From Symsagittifera roscoffensis (Eukaryota; Xenacoelomorpha; Acoela; Convolutidae), in contig NC_087063.1 in assembly GCF_963678635.1 (NCBI RefSeq), positions 8,710,386 through 8,774,385 on the forward strand: a stretch of DNA of 64,000 nt, given 5' to 3'. Shown here in pieces: positions 49,285-60,700 of the stretch. Each line of letters starts with the position of its first letter. Within the stretch, counting starts at the first letter, position 1. Both the position numbers and the translations under genes were made by a program. A model generated the notes under the pieces. That model saw only the letters and a program-made list of their open reading frames with translations, was not told where the DNA came from and made no database searches.

Positions 49285-50445
49285 GAGAGAGAAAGAGAGA
49301 AAAGTCAGGAGAGAAAAGCTAGGATTGTTGCTAGAGAAAGACTAGAAAGTCAGCTGTGTCATTCATTGGGAGAAGAAAATTGCGTTGAGACTAGTTGGAG
49401 AAGAAAACTGTCTGACCACAAACTTAGAAAGTCAGGAACCTGCTCAAGCCATCATGGTGTCCACGCCCTCAAGCTATTCTGAACAGCAGGAAAACTGAAT
49501 AAATCAAGCTGATACCCGGAAGGGACGAAGACTTGGGAAATCTGAGTGTAGTCCACAAACTGATGCTACCCAACCAAATAAAAGCAAACGACGCAGATGA
49601 GAGAGCAATGGTTTGGAATCAAGCACAATATAGTCGAGAATGACTTATGTTGGACGTAATGTTTTGCGTAAGAGCTTGCGTCAGGTTTCAATCGCTCCAG
49701 AGCAAAAGTCTGGCTGGATGGTTTGGCGACATAATAGAGAAAAACTAGAGTGACGTGCATACTCTAGCAGATTGCTAGGCCAGTACGGCTGTGAATTCGG
49801 ACTCGTCATTGAGATTCCTTTCGAAGATTTGTAGTCTGGCGACTCTTTAGTTGCCAGCGCTCAAGCGCCACCTAGATTTTGAGTTTAGCGTCCAACCCGG
49901 GTCAGGAGTGTTTCAGATAAAACAAAAAATACTCCTATTTTTTTGTTTTATTCAGTGGATCTAGAGGCTGACTTGGTCTTCCATCTGAGCGATGCTTATG
50001 GCTTACCAACCAATGCAAAATCTCTGGTAGGATCCGTTACGGCGAGCTATTGCTAAAAACAGTTAACCTATGTACATGAGGGTGATGGAAGCTACTCATC
50101 ACTACCATGGCTTGTCGAAAAAAATAGCGGGAGTAATGCCCTAGAAAAGATTCAAAGATCTGAACGAGACATGAAAAAAGGAACTCTGGACTTACAAAAA
50201 TACATTGGTGACTTCAAAAGGGTAACTTCCCAAAAGATGCTCCCGCAGTAGATGAAAATGACTCATTCTGAGCGAAAAGATGAATTTTGAGTCGTTGCTT
50301 GAGGCCCATGCAAAAAAAAATTTTGGAGCCTCAAATTGACTCACGGAGACTACCCTTGTCACTGTACCGCTCAGACGTTCTAGTATGCAGAGAAGAGCAA
50401 CCTGTGCTTAATCTGGGTATTTAACATTCGCCCGGAAGTACATAA
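48290..50445 (+). pseudogene. Decayed plus-strand relative of the 1,774-codon retroelement ORF
   Basis: Across many stops and frameshifts, plus-strand translation recovers in order blocks of the ORF at 52,380-57,716: TLSPLPVDTSGEK (versus PSPLSVDTPGDK), EKWTSILFEFNRQVN (versus DAWQEFLEEFNREVG), AGLSLARRRDAT (versus SGLSLARRKDAT), EYQYVSGNMGVSNNP (versus GYQYVSGVMGIAYNP) and SDAYGLPTNAKSLVGS (versus SEAYGLPLNAKSLIGS). It is an older insertion of the same element family in opposite orientation. A (GA)n tract interrupts it at about 49,240-49,300. Confidence 0.8.
49240..49305. repeat. (GA)n microsatellite
   Basis: About 20 uninterrupted GA dinucleotides are followed by imperfect ones (aaatagagagagaaagagaga), inside the decayed retroelement copy. 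Confidence 0.95.
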
Positions 50446-50819
50446 CGACGGAAAAAAAGCTAATTTGTAAAACGACTTGCTAGCATCTAAACACATCTCT
50501 ATACATGCTTTTCACCGTCTCTGCCAAAGCCAGTTCTGTGTGGTCCTTTTAACATCGGGTCGACAAAACGTTACTGTTTCCGGTTTCGGCCAGAACGTTC
50601 AGATTAACTCAATTACATGCGACAGTAGTGAGCTCATGGCTGGGTCTCAGTATCCCCAGACCACGAGGTCACTCCTAAAAAACAGGGCTACTTATTTATT
50701 ATATCACTATTGTTTTTGTTCAGTAGATAAAACTCATCATTCGCATCGGAGATGGATCAACCCTTTCCCTCAACTCCTAGCTTCTCATACTCTGAAAATG
50801 AATTTGGTATTAATTAAAT

Positions 50820-52334
50820 TCAACTCAAGACTTTCCGGGTAGCTAAAAGTGGTTAAAATAGCGAGTTACAGTTCCCTCCCGAGACCCTTCCGGATTCTTG
50901 AATTCTGACGAAGAGCTGTTTTGTCTCTTTACAAAAGGCTGGTCACGACGTTCCAACACCCTTCCTGGTTCTCGGGGTTCGCTTTGTCTCGATTGTAGCG
51001 GCACAATCGTTACAACTCGGAATGGCCGTAAATCATGTAACATTCGTCTACTGCAGTCACACATGAGGCTTAAGAAAAATAGGCCCTATAACCACTGGCT
51101 CAAGGGTCAGGGACACCATCTCTTGTGTTTTTCTACCTCAAGAACGGTCGGAGCCAGTTCAGTTCGTTTGTGACATGAGACTACGACCCGTTACAGCTTA
51201 AAGGCTACTACTAAAATATCCCCCACTCTAGAATTAGAAACGTCCCCATACTTAGGTCTCTAGATACCCAAAATACATGAACGCCGTTAAAAACCGGGTT
51301 GGAACAATCCGTTAAGTTACTTTTTATTAGACAGTGGAACTTTGATCCATTTCAGGTGGATCAACCTAAAACTCGCCTTACCTCAACATAACAATCATAA
51401 AACACACTCTAGAATTTTAAATTTGTACTCACATAGTAGCACGCTCAAGAAGTGGGAAATAATCCAGTCGGTAATTAACTCAAGAATTAAATAACGTAAC
51501 TAAATGAGTCTAATGTTTTATAGTTTTGACAATGAGAACGAGTTTATACTCTAGACAATAGTTTCCTTGTGAACCATTAGGACACTCAAGCTGTCCACCT
51601 TTCCACCGAAGGTTCACTCTAGTCCAGTTCCGAATAATACTCCAGTCGTTATAATCCAATTCGAGGGAATGCTCTCGTCTCTGTCACAGATGGGACAGCT
51701 CTACTCTCGATTATGATAGTGATGGAAATTGCGAATAGCAATTTCCTACTGCTTTTTCTTACAACTTTCCCGCGTGTGTGTCTCTATCGTTCTGAAATTA
51801 TTCTGATTTCTTTTTTTTTTTTCAGTTATCGCGAGAAAATCGTGCATGACAGGTTCCATTCGAAATTTTGAAAAATTAAATTTCACTCCAAAATCAAGTG
51901 TTTTTTGCTTCTCTCAAGGTCAAACTTCCAAATATGACCGACTGGCACATACTCCCCGGACTCGAGATCGATGTCCTCATCGCGCGCTGTCTTCTGCCAT
52001 TGAGTCCCAGAAAAACCGAGTGTTGCTCAAGATACAGTGCCAGTGGTCATTTACAGAAGTTTGCAGCAGACTTAAGCTTATCTACACCCCAAAATTCACA
52101 GCCATTTAAAATTTTCACACTATTGCTAAACAGCAACCAAAATCTGCATACACCTGCACCCTTGAATTTTCGCTTTTCAAGCCAATCATTTTAAAATCTC
52201 TTTTGTCCTATTCAATCAGGAAATTGTCATGCAGCATTTCGATTTATATAATAAATATAGTATATTAGTAACAATATTTGCTTTGTTAAAATTTCTTTTT
52301 CGTGAATCCAAGTTTCACTCGGATCCACGCTCAA
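50820..52334 (-). repeat. Probable 3' LTR / 3' untranslated region of the retroelement
   Basis: It follows the purine tract at 52,336-52,350 in the sense direction, lacks long ORFs, and shares the dense CTCAAG (plus strand) motif of the element. A TATA-box-like TATATAAAT lies on the sense strand at 52,242-52,250, about 85 nt into the region. The matching 5' LTR would be outside the window, so the borders are unproven. Confidence 0.45.
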
Positions 52335-52335
52335 G

Positions 52336-52350
52336 CCCCCCTTCCCTCTC
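52336..52350 (-). promoter_or_regulatory. Polypurine tract of the retroelement
   Basis: The sense strand reads GAGAGGGAAGGGGGG about 30 nt after the stop codon of the last ORF, as expected for the plus-strand primer of an LTR element. Confidence 0.6.
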
Positions 52351-52379
52351 AAGACTCAAGATCCATCCGATTTGCCCAT

Positions 52380-55300
52380 TCATCTCGTACTCTTCGCCTT
52401 AGAGGTACTACATCCTGAAGTGCTAGATGCGGCAAACTGTCTCAACAGTTCCTCTTCATCATCGGAACTAATCACAATCTCCTCCCAAGCCTTCAGCTGT
52501 TCATAGGATCGCATCCATTCTCTCTGCTCCTGCAATCTCTTTGCTTGGTTGGGTAGTGCCTTCACCCTAGCTTCTCGGTTCAAGCAAAAGGAGTTGTGCA
52601 GGCTCAAGCTCACGTTCTTCGCCAGGTCTTCCTCTAGTATCGACTCCCTCGCTTTGGTATTGTCTCTAGACATCTTACCCACTCTTTTCCATCCTGTCGT
52701 GATCGCAGGGTTCTCTTGAAAGCTTCCGGCCCAATCTCGGCCTGGAACTGTCGATACTCCTTTCTCCTTTTGATGTTTTCTCATGTGATCTTTCGTTGTC
52801 ATGTACAACCAAGACGTCAGTGTCGCCCGAAACCATGGAAAGTACCTCAAGCGATTCCATACGTGCCTGACTTCCGTCGGTATGGCGAATACTTTGCACG
52901 CAGTCTCAAACAACTCGAGTCTCCTGCTGTAGTCTATCGCATATATTGACTCAGCCGTTGGCGTCGTCGCCTCCCGATACTTCGTTATATTCTCTTCTAT
53001 CCATCTCAGAGCTAACATCGTACTCACTACTAAGAGCGTCACCTTCTGCCGGTGATCCGGTAGTCCGATCGACCGAATCTCTTCCACATCCCACACCAGG
53101 CAAAGGTTCTTGTGATCTGGATACCACACCGTTTGTGCCAAACAGTGGCATGGGCATTCCCCATGAGAGATCTCAATGCTCCTGAGATTACGCTCCCCTG
53201 AGGCTTCCAAGAGAGGCTCAAGCTCCATCATTTTCTCGTGCATCGTGTCGTTGTCTTCCAGGTTCGGAGTACTTCCCACAGGTTTCCCGATCACGTTTTG
53301 TCTCTCGTGATCGCTTGTGTTTTCTCTTTCCAACTTCAGAAGATCTTCTCCCCAGATTTCGCTTAAGTCATCTCTCAATTCTTTTGGTACTGTCCCTTTG
53401 ATTTTTCTCAACAACTTGTGCGAGTGATGCGACATCCGAGCCAACCTCACGCACTTGGGCACTGAGAAGGCCTTGTCCACCAGTATTCTCTGGCTGGACA
53501 CTTCCACCATCGCCATGTGTAGCGGGTAGTGACTTCCGCACAAGTTGGCCATCATCGACCCTATCAGCGATTTCGCGTTCAATGGCAAGCCATAAGCCTC
53601 GCTCATGGGAAATCCCATTTCCGCCTCAAGACCAACCTTGCAGCTCCGGATGTGTTTTTGAGTCACCTGCAACACCCCGGGCCATGATTCTACGCTCAAC
53701 GCCGTCACTAAATGATGTTCAGATTCCAGTCTCTCCAGTGCCTGCAGACCACACATTCTCGAGAAGAATCCGAGAGCTGTCGCTATATTCACCGTGGTTC
53801 TCGCGTAACATTCCGCTATTATTTGCACTTCACTTTTCTCCCTTTCTGTGATGTCTTCGAACCAAGTGACCAGGTCTTCTTTTTGAAACGACAGTATTCT
53901 GACGCATGACCGTCCATCGCAGATGTGCTCTCCGTTCCCACACGTCGAATCCAGACAGCTACCCGGCTCCAATTTCTTTGCTGACCCGGGGTCGCTCGTC
54001 CTTTCGCTTGGCTCTTGCATCTGGGGCGTGATTAGCTTATGTAGCACACTCAACTTCGCCAGATCTTCATCTTCCGTTGGTGCTAACCTCACTCGCTCGG
54101 TGGTTTCCTCGATTAGACTCGCATGGGGATGTGGACACCAGGAGGGTCTTAGTAGCTTCCATATCACTCCCAAGTTCGTGGTTAACAAGCCATTTCCACC
54201 GCCCATGTTCACTTCAACTCTCTTGTTTGAGCGCGGTATGCTTATCACCTCTGGTGTTTTCTCAAGAATCAGGCCCAGGCTCGGCCCCTCTTTTTCCACC
54301 GCGTCTATTTCCATTATTCTTTCTGTCCAAAACTTCAGTAGCTCCGCTACCTCATGGTTTCTGTGGGCTCCTCCAGCTTCCGAGTCTAAGAAGGGATTGT
54401 AGGCTATTCCCATCACTCCAGACACATATTGGTATCCCCCCTTCTCACTGAGTCTCGAGTACTGTTCTGACGAGGCCAGGTTACGGTGAACATCATGTTC
54501 TTCCTCGAACTTCTTATTAGAGAACCTCCGTACCTCGTCCAGCTTTCGATGGTTCTCTAAGGATAGTCTGGAACCATCTTCTTTCTCTATTCCTGTACTC
54601 TGATATACGTTCAAGATGATCGTTGAGACTCTTTTCTCCATGGTTTTACTTCCACTTGCTCTCTGGTGGCATGCCAGGATGGTGCTATCAGACATCATTG
54701 ACATTATCCATCTCAAGAAACATGTGGCATCTTTTCTTCTAGCCAGGCTCAAGCCTGAATTGTCCCTGGCCACGTGTTGCATCAGTGCCTGATACACCTC
54801 TAGCTTCTTGCTTCCCAACTTCAGCCTGTCATACGAGGTCAATGTCTCCAACTCTATTCCCACCAGACTCCAGGTGAATATTAATTGTCCCGCAGTTCTA
54901 ACGAAGGGATTCGCCATTAGTGGCGGTGCTGATGAGGATGTCCTCATCGCCTCTTCAAAATGATCCTTCAACAAACTCTGCCAGGACCTCTTCAGATGAC
55001 TTGCCATCTCTATCTTATTAACCTCGGCTTTTTGCTGGGTGGCCCAATTGCGTCGCTTGCGAGCTATTCCACTGTCCAACTTCTTCAAGCAGTCCTCCAT
55101 TTCCTTCAATGTTTCGAGGGCCACCCACCACGTCCGGGAAGTGTTCCTCGTCTTGTTCCTCTCCAATGGATCACTCGTCACTTGTTTGCCCATGTCCCGA
55201 TGTGCCTTCGAGATCCATTCTTTGCCGATCTCCACTTCCCCTACCTGTCCGTTCGTTGAACCTCTCTTCACGTTTATCTTCTGAGGCTTGAAGTCTTCTT

Positions 55301-57716
55301 CTGACGTCGAACTGGCGGAAACCTCTATTTCCTTTTCTACTTCAAGTGGTTTCCTGAGCTCCGAGCTGTTCTTGTATGCCGCCGTCTTGCATCGAGCCAA
55401 AACGATGGGCGCCGTCTCTCTCAAGTTTCCTTCCGAAACAGCATCCACTGAAGGACTACCCCATCCTTCCACTTCTCTCTTCCTCTTGCGAGTCTTCACA
55501 TCTCTGCTCGAGGGTGTTGTGGCTATCATCATTGATTCGACCTCTCCATCCACTCCTTCCAACTCTTGCCTCCCCCCTGCTCGAGCCTTAAGGATATTAG
55601 TACTTTTAATCATATTACTAGTCCCAACCTTATCCCTTTTTATATCATCAACCATTTTATCCACAGTTTTTTGTTTCAGAGTAGAGCTGTCCTCACATTT
55701 CTCTTTTCTAGTCTTCGATCGTGCGTTCCTCAGCTCCACTAGCTTGTTCAGCAGCTCTTTTCTTGCTTTCTCATCCAGACCCGTTCCTATCAGGAGCGGT
55801 TCCCCGAACCTCACTACTGCGTCCCACAGTTCCTTCTTGAACTTGTCCAGCGTCGTCTCGCTGCCCACTTCTCGATTGAATTCCTCCAGGAATTCCTGCC
55901 AAGCGTCATCCTCGAGAGATCCCAAGAATATGTCCCTGTTCCCTTCGAACGTGTTCTTCTCCCTTTCCTCCGAGCTCAAGAGTAACATCCCCATATTGAA
56001 GGTCTCACCTGCCAATGGCAATTCCAGATCCTTCCGGGGAGACGGGATCAGGGGTGGTGTGGCAGTATCTGCCCACTTCTCCTCGCTCAAATCTTTCAAC
56101 AGCTCTTGAGTGGTGAGCTCCTCCCCTGATGGCCCTGGTTCAGGCGTATTCCCCACTTCCATGTCTTCACCGGCTTCACTGAGAGTTTCATCCATACTCT
56201 CTTCTTCTGACTCATGTCTCCTTCTCTCGAGAATTTTCTTAAATCGGTCCTCGACGGGTCCGCTCCTCTTGTCTCCAGGTGTGTCCACGGACAGTGGTGA
56301 TGGTGTCGTAGGATCCAGCTTTTTGTATTCCGTCAGTGCTACATACAGTTGACCTGCTGCATCTAGTTCTGTTCCTTCCTGTCTTATTTCCACCTGTTCC
56401 AAGCCATAGGGCGCCTTATATTTTCTCGTGGCAAATTTCATGTCGTCCACCAGTGCGACGTGCCCCTCCATCACGATCATCCTGCCATCATCCCATATGG
56501 GTAACATGTTCTCAAGTCCCTCCTTCTCAAGAGTTCTCAAGACCTTCCGCACCTCATACCCTGGGGGCTGCGAACCTCTACTCTTTTTCGCTTGCGTCGT
56601 CCACGAATTTACCTTCATCTCGCTGGTATGGAAGTAGACCGCCGCCGTGTAGCCAATGAACAGGGGGTCCCAGCCATCAGTGAAATCCTTCTGCATTTCC
56701 TCCGTCGTCATCCTCGCCATTATGGAGGGAACTACCAAGGGACTATTCATTCCTAAGGTCATCCTCCTGACTATTGGGAACTCAGGCATGGTGGCCGGGA
56801 GGATTTCTTTCTCCATTATGGTCTCCAGCTCCCTCTTCACCAGTGCGAAGCACTCCTTCCAGGCAGGAATTCTCAAGATTTCTCGTCCGTCCGCCGTCAA
56901 TGGGTTCAAGTTCCAGAATTTGGGATACATTTCAATGGGACCCTCTCGCTTGCCTCCCATTCTACATTGCATTTGCCCCCTGAAGTTGTACACTATCAGC
57001 TCGGCATCTTTCACCTTTCCAAAGAGTACCGTGTTGCTCATTCGCCCTCTGAGCACCTCCTGCTGACACCAATTCAACGCCGTCCCATCCAGCATACTGA
57101 TAAGGCTCAAGTGCGTTACAGAGTGACGATACGTTGTCACCAGGGGGTCTGGGAACGCGTACGTCACTGCTGGACCATAAATACAGGTCACCACCTCCTC
57201 TAGGCCCCGGATTATCACCATTGGGTCCGACCTCATTGCCAGGCATAGGTCCGTCAGCAGAGGCATCCCTCTGTTCGTCTTCTTCCATTCTTCTCTCGAA
57301 GTTGGATTCTCATCTTCACCCGTCATGTGCCGATTTTGCATCATGAGGTATTGCACTAGCAACGTCTTCAATCCTGCGGCACACTTGTAGGAACTGGTTT
57401 CAATGCTCGTGTGGACTCTCCCCATAGACAGAGGCTCTCCATATTCCATTAATCGATGAAACGACACCAATTCCCCATGGGTCAAGAGCACTAGTGCCAG
57501 GTACCCATCAACTCGAAGTGTCTCCACTCCCCGACTAAACATGTATGCTGGACCCATGTTGAACAAGTATCTGGGGTAGACCAAATACAGGGCCAAGAGC
57601 AGGCTGATGGGCATGCCCAGTATCTCCTGCACGAAGGCTCCAAAGATAGTCGCCGTGGTACCGAATACTCCTGCCAAGAATTCCTTCTCCCAGCAAGGAC
57701 TCAAGAACTTGAGAAT
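52380..57716 (-). CDS. 1,774-codon retroelement ORF of unknown function, downstream of an in-frame TAG
   Basis: Not recognised as any family. The frame is continuous with the upstream SGNH ORF, broken only by the TAG at 57,717-57,719. No ATG lies near its beginning, the first being the Met in EILGMPISLL about 30 codons in. Visible features: a hydrophobic N-terminal part (VFGTTATIFGAFV then MPISLLLALYLVYP) that could be one or two membrane helices; a long acidic, Ser/Pro-rich linker around residues 470-560; paired cysteines (CLDSTC..CDGRSC, near residue 1,250); a second Cys/His cluster (GECPCHC..H..C); and a C-terminal IVISSDDEEE that looks like a SUMO-interaction motif. There is no signal peptide, furin-like site or C-terminal anchor, so it does not look like a class I env. 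A decayed homologue at 48.3-50.4 kb shows the frame was maintained in the family. Confidence 0.85.
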   Translation of the reverse strand: MLKFLSPCWEKEFLAGVFGTTATIFGAFVQEILGMPISLLLALYLVYPRYLFNMGPAYMFSRGVETLRVDGYLALVLLTHGELVSFHRLMEYGEPLSMGRVHTSIETSSYKCAAGLKTLLVQYLMMQNRHMTGEDENPTSREEWKKTNRGMPLLTDLCLAMRSDPMVIIRGLEEVVTCIYGPAVTYAFPDPLVTTYRHSVTHLSLISMLDGTALNWCQQEVLRGRMSNTVLFGKVKDAELIVYNFRGQMQCRMGGKREGPIEMYPKFWNLNPLTADGREILRIPAWKECFALVKRELETIMEKEILPATMPEFPIVRRMTLGMNSPLVVPSIMARMTTEEMQKDFTDGWDPLFIGYTAAVYFHTSEMKVNSWTTQAKKSRGSQPPGYEVRKVLRTLEKEGLENMLPIWDDGRMIVMEGHVALVDDMKFATRKYKAPYGLEQVEIRQEGTELDAAGQLYVALTEYKKLDPTTPSPLSVDTPGDKRSGPVEDRFKKILERRRHESEEESMDETLSEAGEDMEVGNTPEPGPSGEELTTQELLKDLSEEKWADTATPPLIPSPRKDLELPLAGETFNMGMLLLSSEEREKNTFEGNRDIFLGSLEDDAWQEFLEEFNREVGSETTLDKFKKELWDAVVRFGEPLLIGTGLDEKARKELLNKLVELRNARSKTRKEKCEDSSTLKQKTVDKMVDDIKRDKVGTSNMIKSTNILKARAGGRQELEGVDGEVESMMIATTPSSRDVKTRKRKREVEGWGSPSVDAVSEGNLRETAPIVLARCKTAAYKNSSELRKPLEVEKEIEVSASSTSEEDFKPQKINVKRGSTNGQVGEVEIGKEWISKAHRDMGKQVTSDPLERNKTRNTSRTWWVALETLKEMEDCLKKLDSGIARKRRNWATQQKAEVNKIEMASHLKRSWQSLLKDHFEEAMRTSSSAPPLMANPFVRTAGQLIFTWSLVGIELETLTSYDRLKLGSKKLEVYQALMQHVARDNSGLSLARRKDATCFLRWIMSMMSDSTILACHQRASGSKTMEKRVSTIILNVYQSTGIEKEDGSRLSLENHRKLDEVRRFSNKKFEEEHDVHRNLASSEQYSRLSEKGGYQYVSGVMGIAYNPFLDSEAGGAHRNHEVAELLKFWTERIMEIDAVEKEGPSLGLILEKTPEVISIPRSNKRVEVNMGGGNGLLTTNLGVIWKLLRPSWCPHPHASLIEETTERVRLAPTEDEDLAKLSVLHKLITPQMQEPSERTSDPGSAKKLEPGSCLDSTCGNGEHICDGRSCVRILSFQKEDLVTWFEDITEREKSEVQIIAECYARTTVNIATALGFFSRMCGLQALERLESEHHLVTALSVESWPGVLQVTQKHIRSCKVGLEAEMGFPMSEAYGLPLNAKSLIGSMMANLCGSHYPLHMAMVEVSSQRILVDKAFSVPKCVRLARMSHHSHKLLRKIKGTVPKELRDDLSEIWGEDLLKLERENTSDHERQNVIGKPVGSTPNLEDNDTMHEKMMELEPLLEASGERNLRSIEISHGECPCHCLAQTVWYPDHKNLCLVWDVEEIRSIGLPDHRQKVTLLVVSTMLALRWIEENITKYREATTPTAESIYAIDYSRRLELFETACKVFAIPTEVRHVWNRLRYFPWFRATLTSWLYMTTKDHMRKHQKEKGVSTVPGRDWAGSFQENPAITTGWKRVGKMSRDNTKARESILEEDLAKNVSLSLHNSFCLNREARVKALPNQAKRLQEQREWMRSYEQLKAWEEIVISSDDEEELLRQFAASSTSGCSTSKAKSTR

Positions 57717-60700
57717 CTAGTAATCCCTCCGAGTCTTCAATTCGCCTTTGGCGTGCTCTCTCCAGAACCCTGCGATCGTCACTTCATTGGCGGCCGAGAC
57801 AAATCTAGCCACCGTCATGTCTCTTACTTCGGCCAGCTCCAGTTGCTTCTCTAGGAAACTCCAGACTTGCTTCACGAGGAGTGGTGCTTCCTCCCTTGTC
57901 TTATTCGTGGCGTTCTCCAGCCTTGGTGTCAAAAATGGCCACCAGCCATTCTCTTGAGTCAAACGATATTTCAACGATCCTAATTGCTTTTCCGTCTCGG
58001 CCACATTTCTTCTCTCGTTACTGGGACCTCTAGACTTGCTGGTGGAGTTCGTGATCTTCACATCCATACTCCGAAACCACAGGCTGGCCGTTAATTTGCT
58101 TATCGCCGGGTGATCGTCCCCGATGACTGGGCTGAACTTGAGCTGCCTGGCAAAGTTCGATATCTCTAGCAAGAGCACCTCGTCTAATACGATCAGGATG
58201 TCGGCTAGTCCATAAAAGCCCCTCAGTGCATGAGATATATCCGCCCATGCCGCCGCCAATTCTGACTTGCGAAGCCTCAGGTTCGATGGCTCCAACTCCC
58301 GATTGGGGGCTGCCATTAGAATCCGCCATTCACTCCCTTCTGCTATCAGGATCAAGACCGCGTACACGAACTGTAGGGCGGGTGGCATATTCGCGTATCC
58401 AGGGGATGTGGTAAACACCACCTTCGTCTTGGACCCGAATCTCGAGACAACATTCTCTTGCACTTCATTCATCGCCGCAAACAACGCTTGAATGGCTTCC
58501 CATATCTTCCTCGATGTCGGAATTTCATCGCCCTTTAGTTGCTCAAGAAGTCCCATCGCGTGCAGGTGATCATTCATCCCTGCAAACAATAGCAGTTCAG
58601 GTTCACAGGGCATCTCCGACTTTATTGCCACTACCAGAGTTAACATCTGATTCAATTCAGCTCCTGGCAAAGAGTATATCAAAGTCTCCGGCCAGAACAA
58701 CTTGGGAGACGTTCCTTCGAAGTCTGATCCCGCCACAATGACTACTCTCGCAGCAGCTGGGTCTGCTCTATCATACACTGCCAGGGTTTTGGCCAGCTGG
58801 GTACTCCCACAGGGCTTCCCGTACCTGGGATCTTCCGCCAATTTCGAGCCTTCGTAAGCGGCATCTGGCAATCCCGTTCCTCCCGGATTGAGTAGCTTGT
58901 CTACCACCTTCAACTGTGCCGGGGTTGCCAACCTGATTCTGGCGATGCTAGTTCGGTGCTTGGGAGGTTCTGCTATAAGTCCCGGACTCCCCAGCAGCTT
59001 GAGAGGTCTGTAATTAATGGGTCCCATGATCGTTTTTGTGGGAATTCCCGTCAGGTCTGTGGTCTCCATCAACTTCGCTCTCGAGAAGTGCGCCTCATGT
59101 GCTTTCAACCAGTCCACGCAATGATGCCTATTCAAATCCTCGTGTGATACTCGTTCGATCCCCAGGGTTTCCGCCAATTCTTGCCTGCATTCCAAACTCT
59201 CTAGATCCAGTTCTTTCACCTTCTCAGGATATCTCAAGCGAGCGGTCTCCATAGACTTATTTTCCCGTTTGCTCTCTGCCACTACCACTGAGGATATCGC
59301 CGAGCTTGGAGGTGTTGATGACGTCACCTCCTCAGACTCCATTGGCGTGGCACTCTGCAATCTGGTCTGGCTGCTCCTTGAACTGTCTCTAGTGTCAACT
59401 CTCGGTCCCAAGCGATCAGACAAGACCCTTGAGGCCAGGAATGGTGGGTTCGGAGGTGGTCCTAAAGTGAATTGGGCTGTCTCTAGCAGATCCGCCTCCA
59501 GCGCATTTATGTGTTCTTGGAAGACGTCGTTTAGCCACTCTGCTCCCCTCGGTCTATCAAAATGGATTCCATCACTGGAGGTGTCTTCAGGGAATCCCTC
59601 TTTCTCCATGCGCTCTGCCACGTCCAACAGTCTGACAGGGAGCACACTCTTCCGGTGGATGTCTCTTATCCCCTTGTTTAGGTTCCGCACCTTCTCGTTC
59701 ATCTCCAAGGCATGCTGATCAAACATCATATTGTAGGGGACAGTACATATCGTCAACAGGATGGGGTCCATCTGAATCCTCAGTTCCTCAAGAAGGCAGC
59801 TCACCTTATCGTGCAGCCTTGTTATTTTCCTCGCTTCACCCCTTGATACATCGTTGGTCCCGATCATCATGGTCACCGTGTATGATTTGGTCATCCCCAG
59901 CATGTCAAGCGTTGCTAACATCTGTGGCGTGGCAGCTCCAGCGAAACTCAAGATTCCCGTCTGCCAGTGCGATCGGATCCGGGTCAACACCCGCACCAGG
60001 CTGTCCCCTACGATTAGATGAACCGCACCTTCTGGTACCCGGGGTGGCGCCATGTATTGCACCCAGGCCGCATCATGAAAGCAGTCTCTCCTAGCTTTCT
60101 GCTCCGTGCTCCAGTCCAGCCGATTGTGCCTGTGGTACCTCCCCTCTGTGTTCTTCTTATAACTCAAGATCACGACACTCCTAACCGGCTGCTCCCTCCA
60201 CGTCGGGGGAAGCTCCGGTCTTGCCGAACTCTCACGACTCTTTTGTCGCAATCTCTCGCCCAGTTCTCTCAAGCGCGATGAGCCGCCGCTCACCTGACCG
60301 TCACTCGAGGTCGAGGTTGGGGTATATCCCGGCAGCTCCACATCCATCAGTGGGCGTATGGGTTGCGTCTCTAGGCTACGCAAGGAAGACGTTGCGTCAT
60401 TCGGTATCCAAACTTCCAACCCTTCACTCATGTGTTCACGGGCCTCGCGGTCAAGGTTGAACCGTGCTCTTGCTCTGGGGGCCTCATCCACCTCCATACG
60501 TGACTCTGGCCTCGAGCTGGTGACCACTCGCTCCTTCGGCCTGGCTCCCTTCTGTACATCAAGCTCGCGTTGTCGTTGTTCTATTCTATCTAATTCCGAC
60601 CTCAGTTGATCACGATTTGCGGCGTTCTCCCGCACCCTTAACTCCTGTTGATGCTCAGCTTTTTGTATCTCAAGCAACCTCAGAGCCTGGTTTCGCTCAT

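Noticed and set aside
53582-56352. Long plus-strand open frames (up to 273 aa) across the retroelement ORFs
   Set aside because: Serine-, leucine- and proline-rich antisense shadows of the minus-strand coding sequence.
52380-57704. Classical envelope glycoprotein
   Set aside because: No signal peptide, furin-like site or C-terminal membrane anchor was seen, despite the env position.
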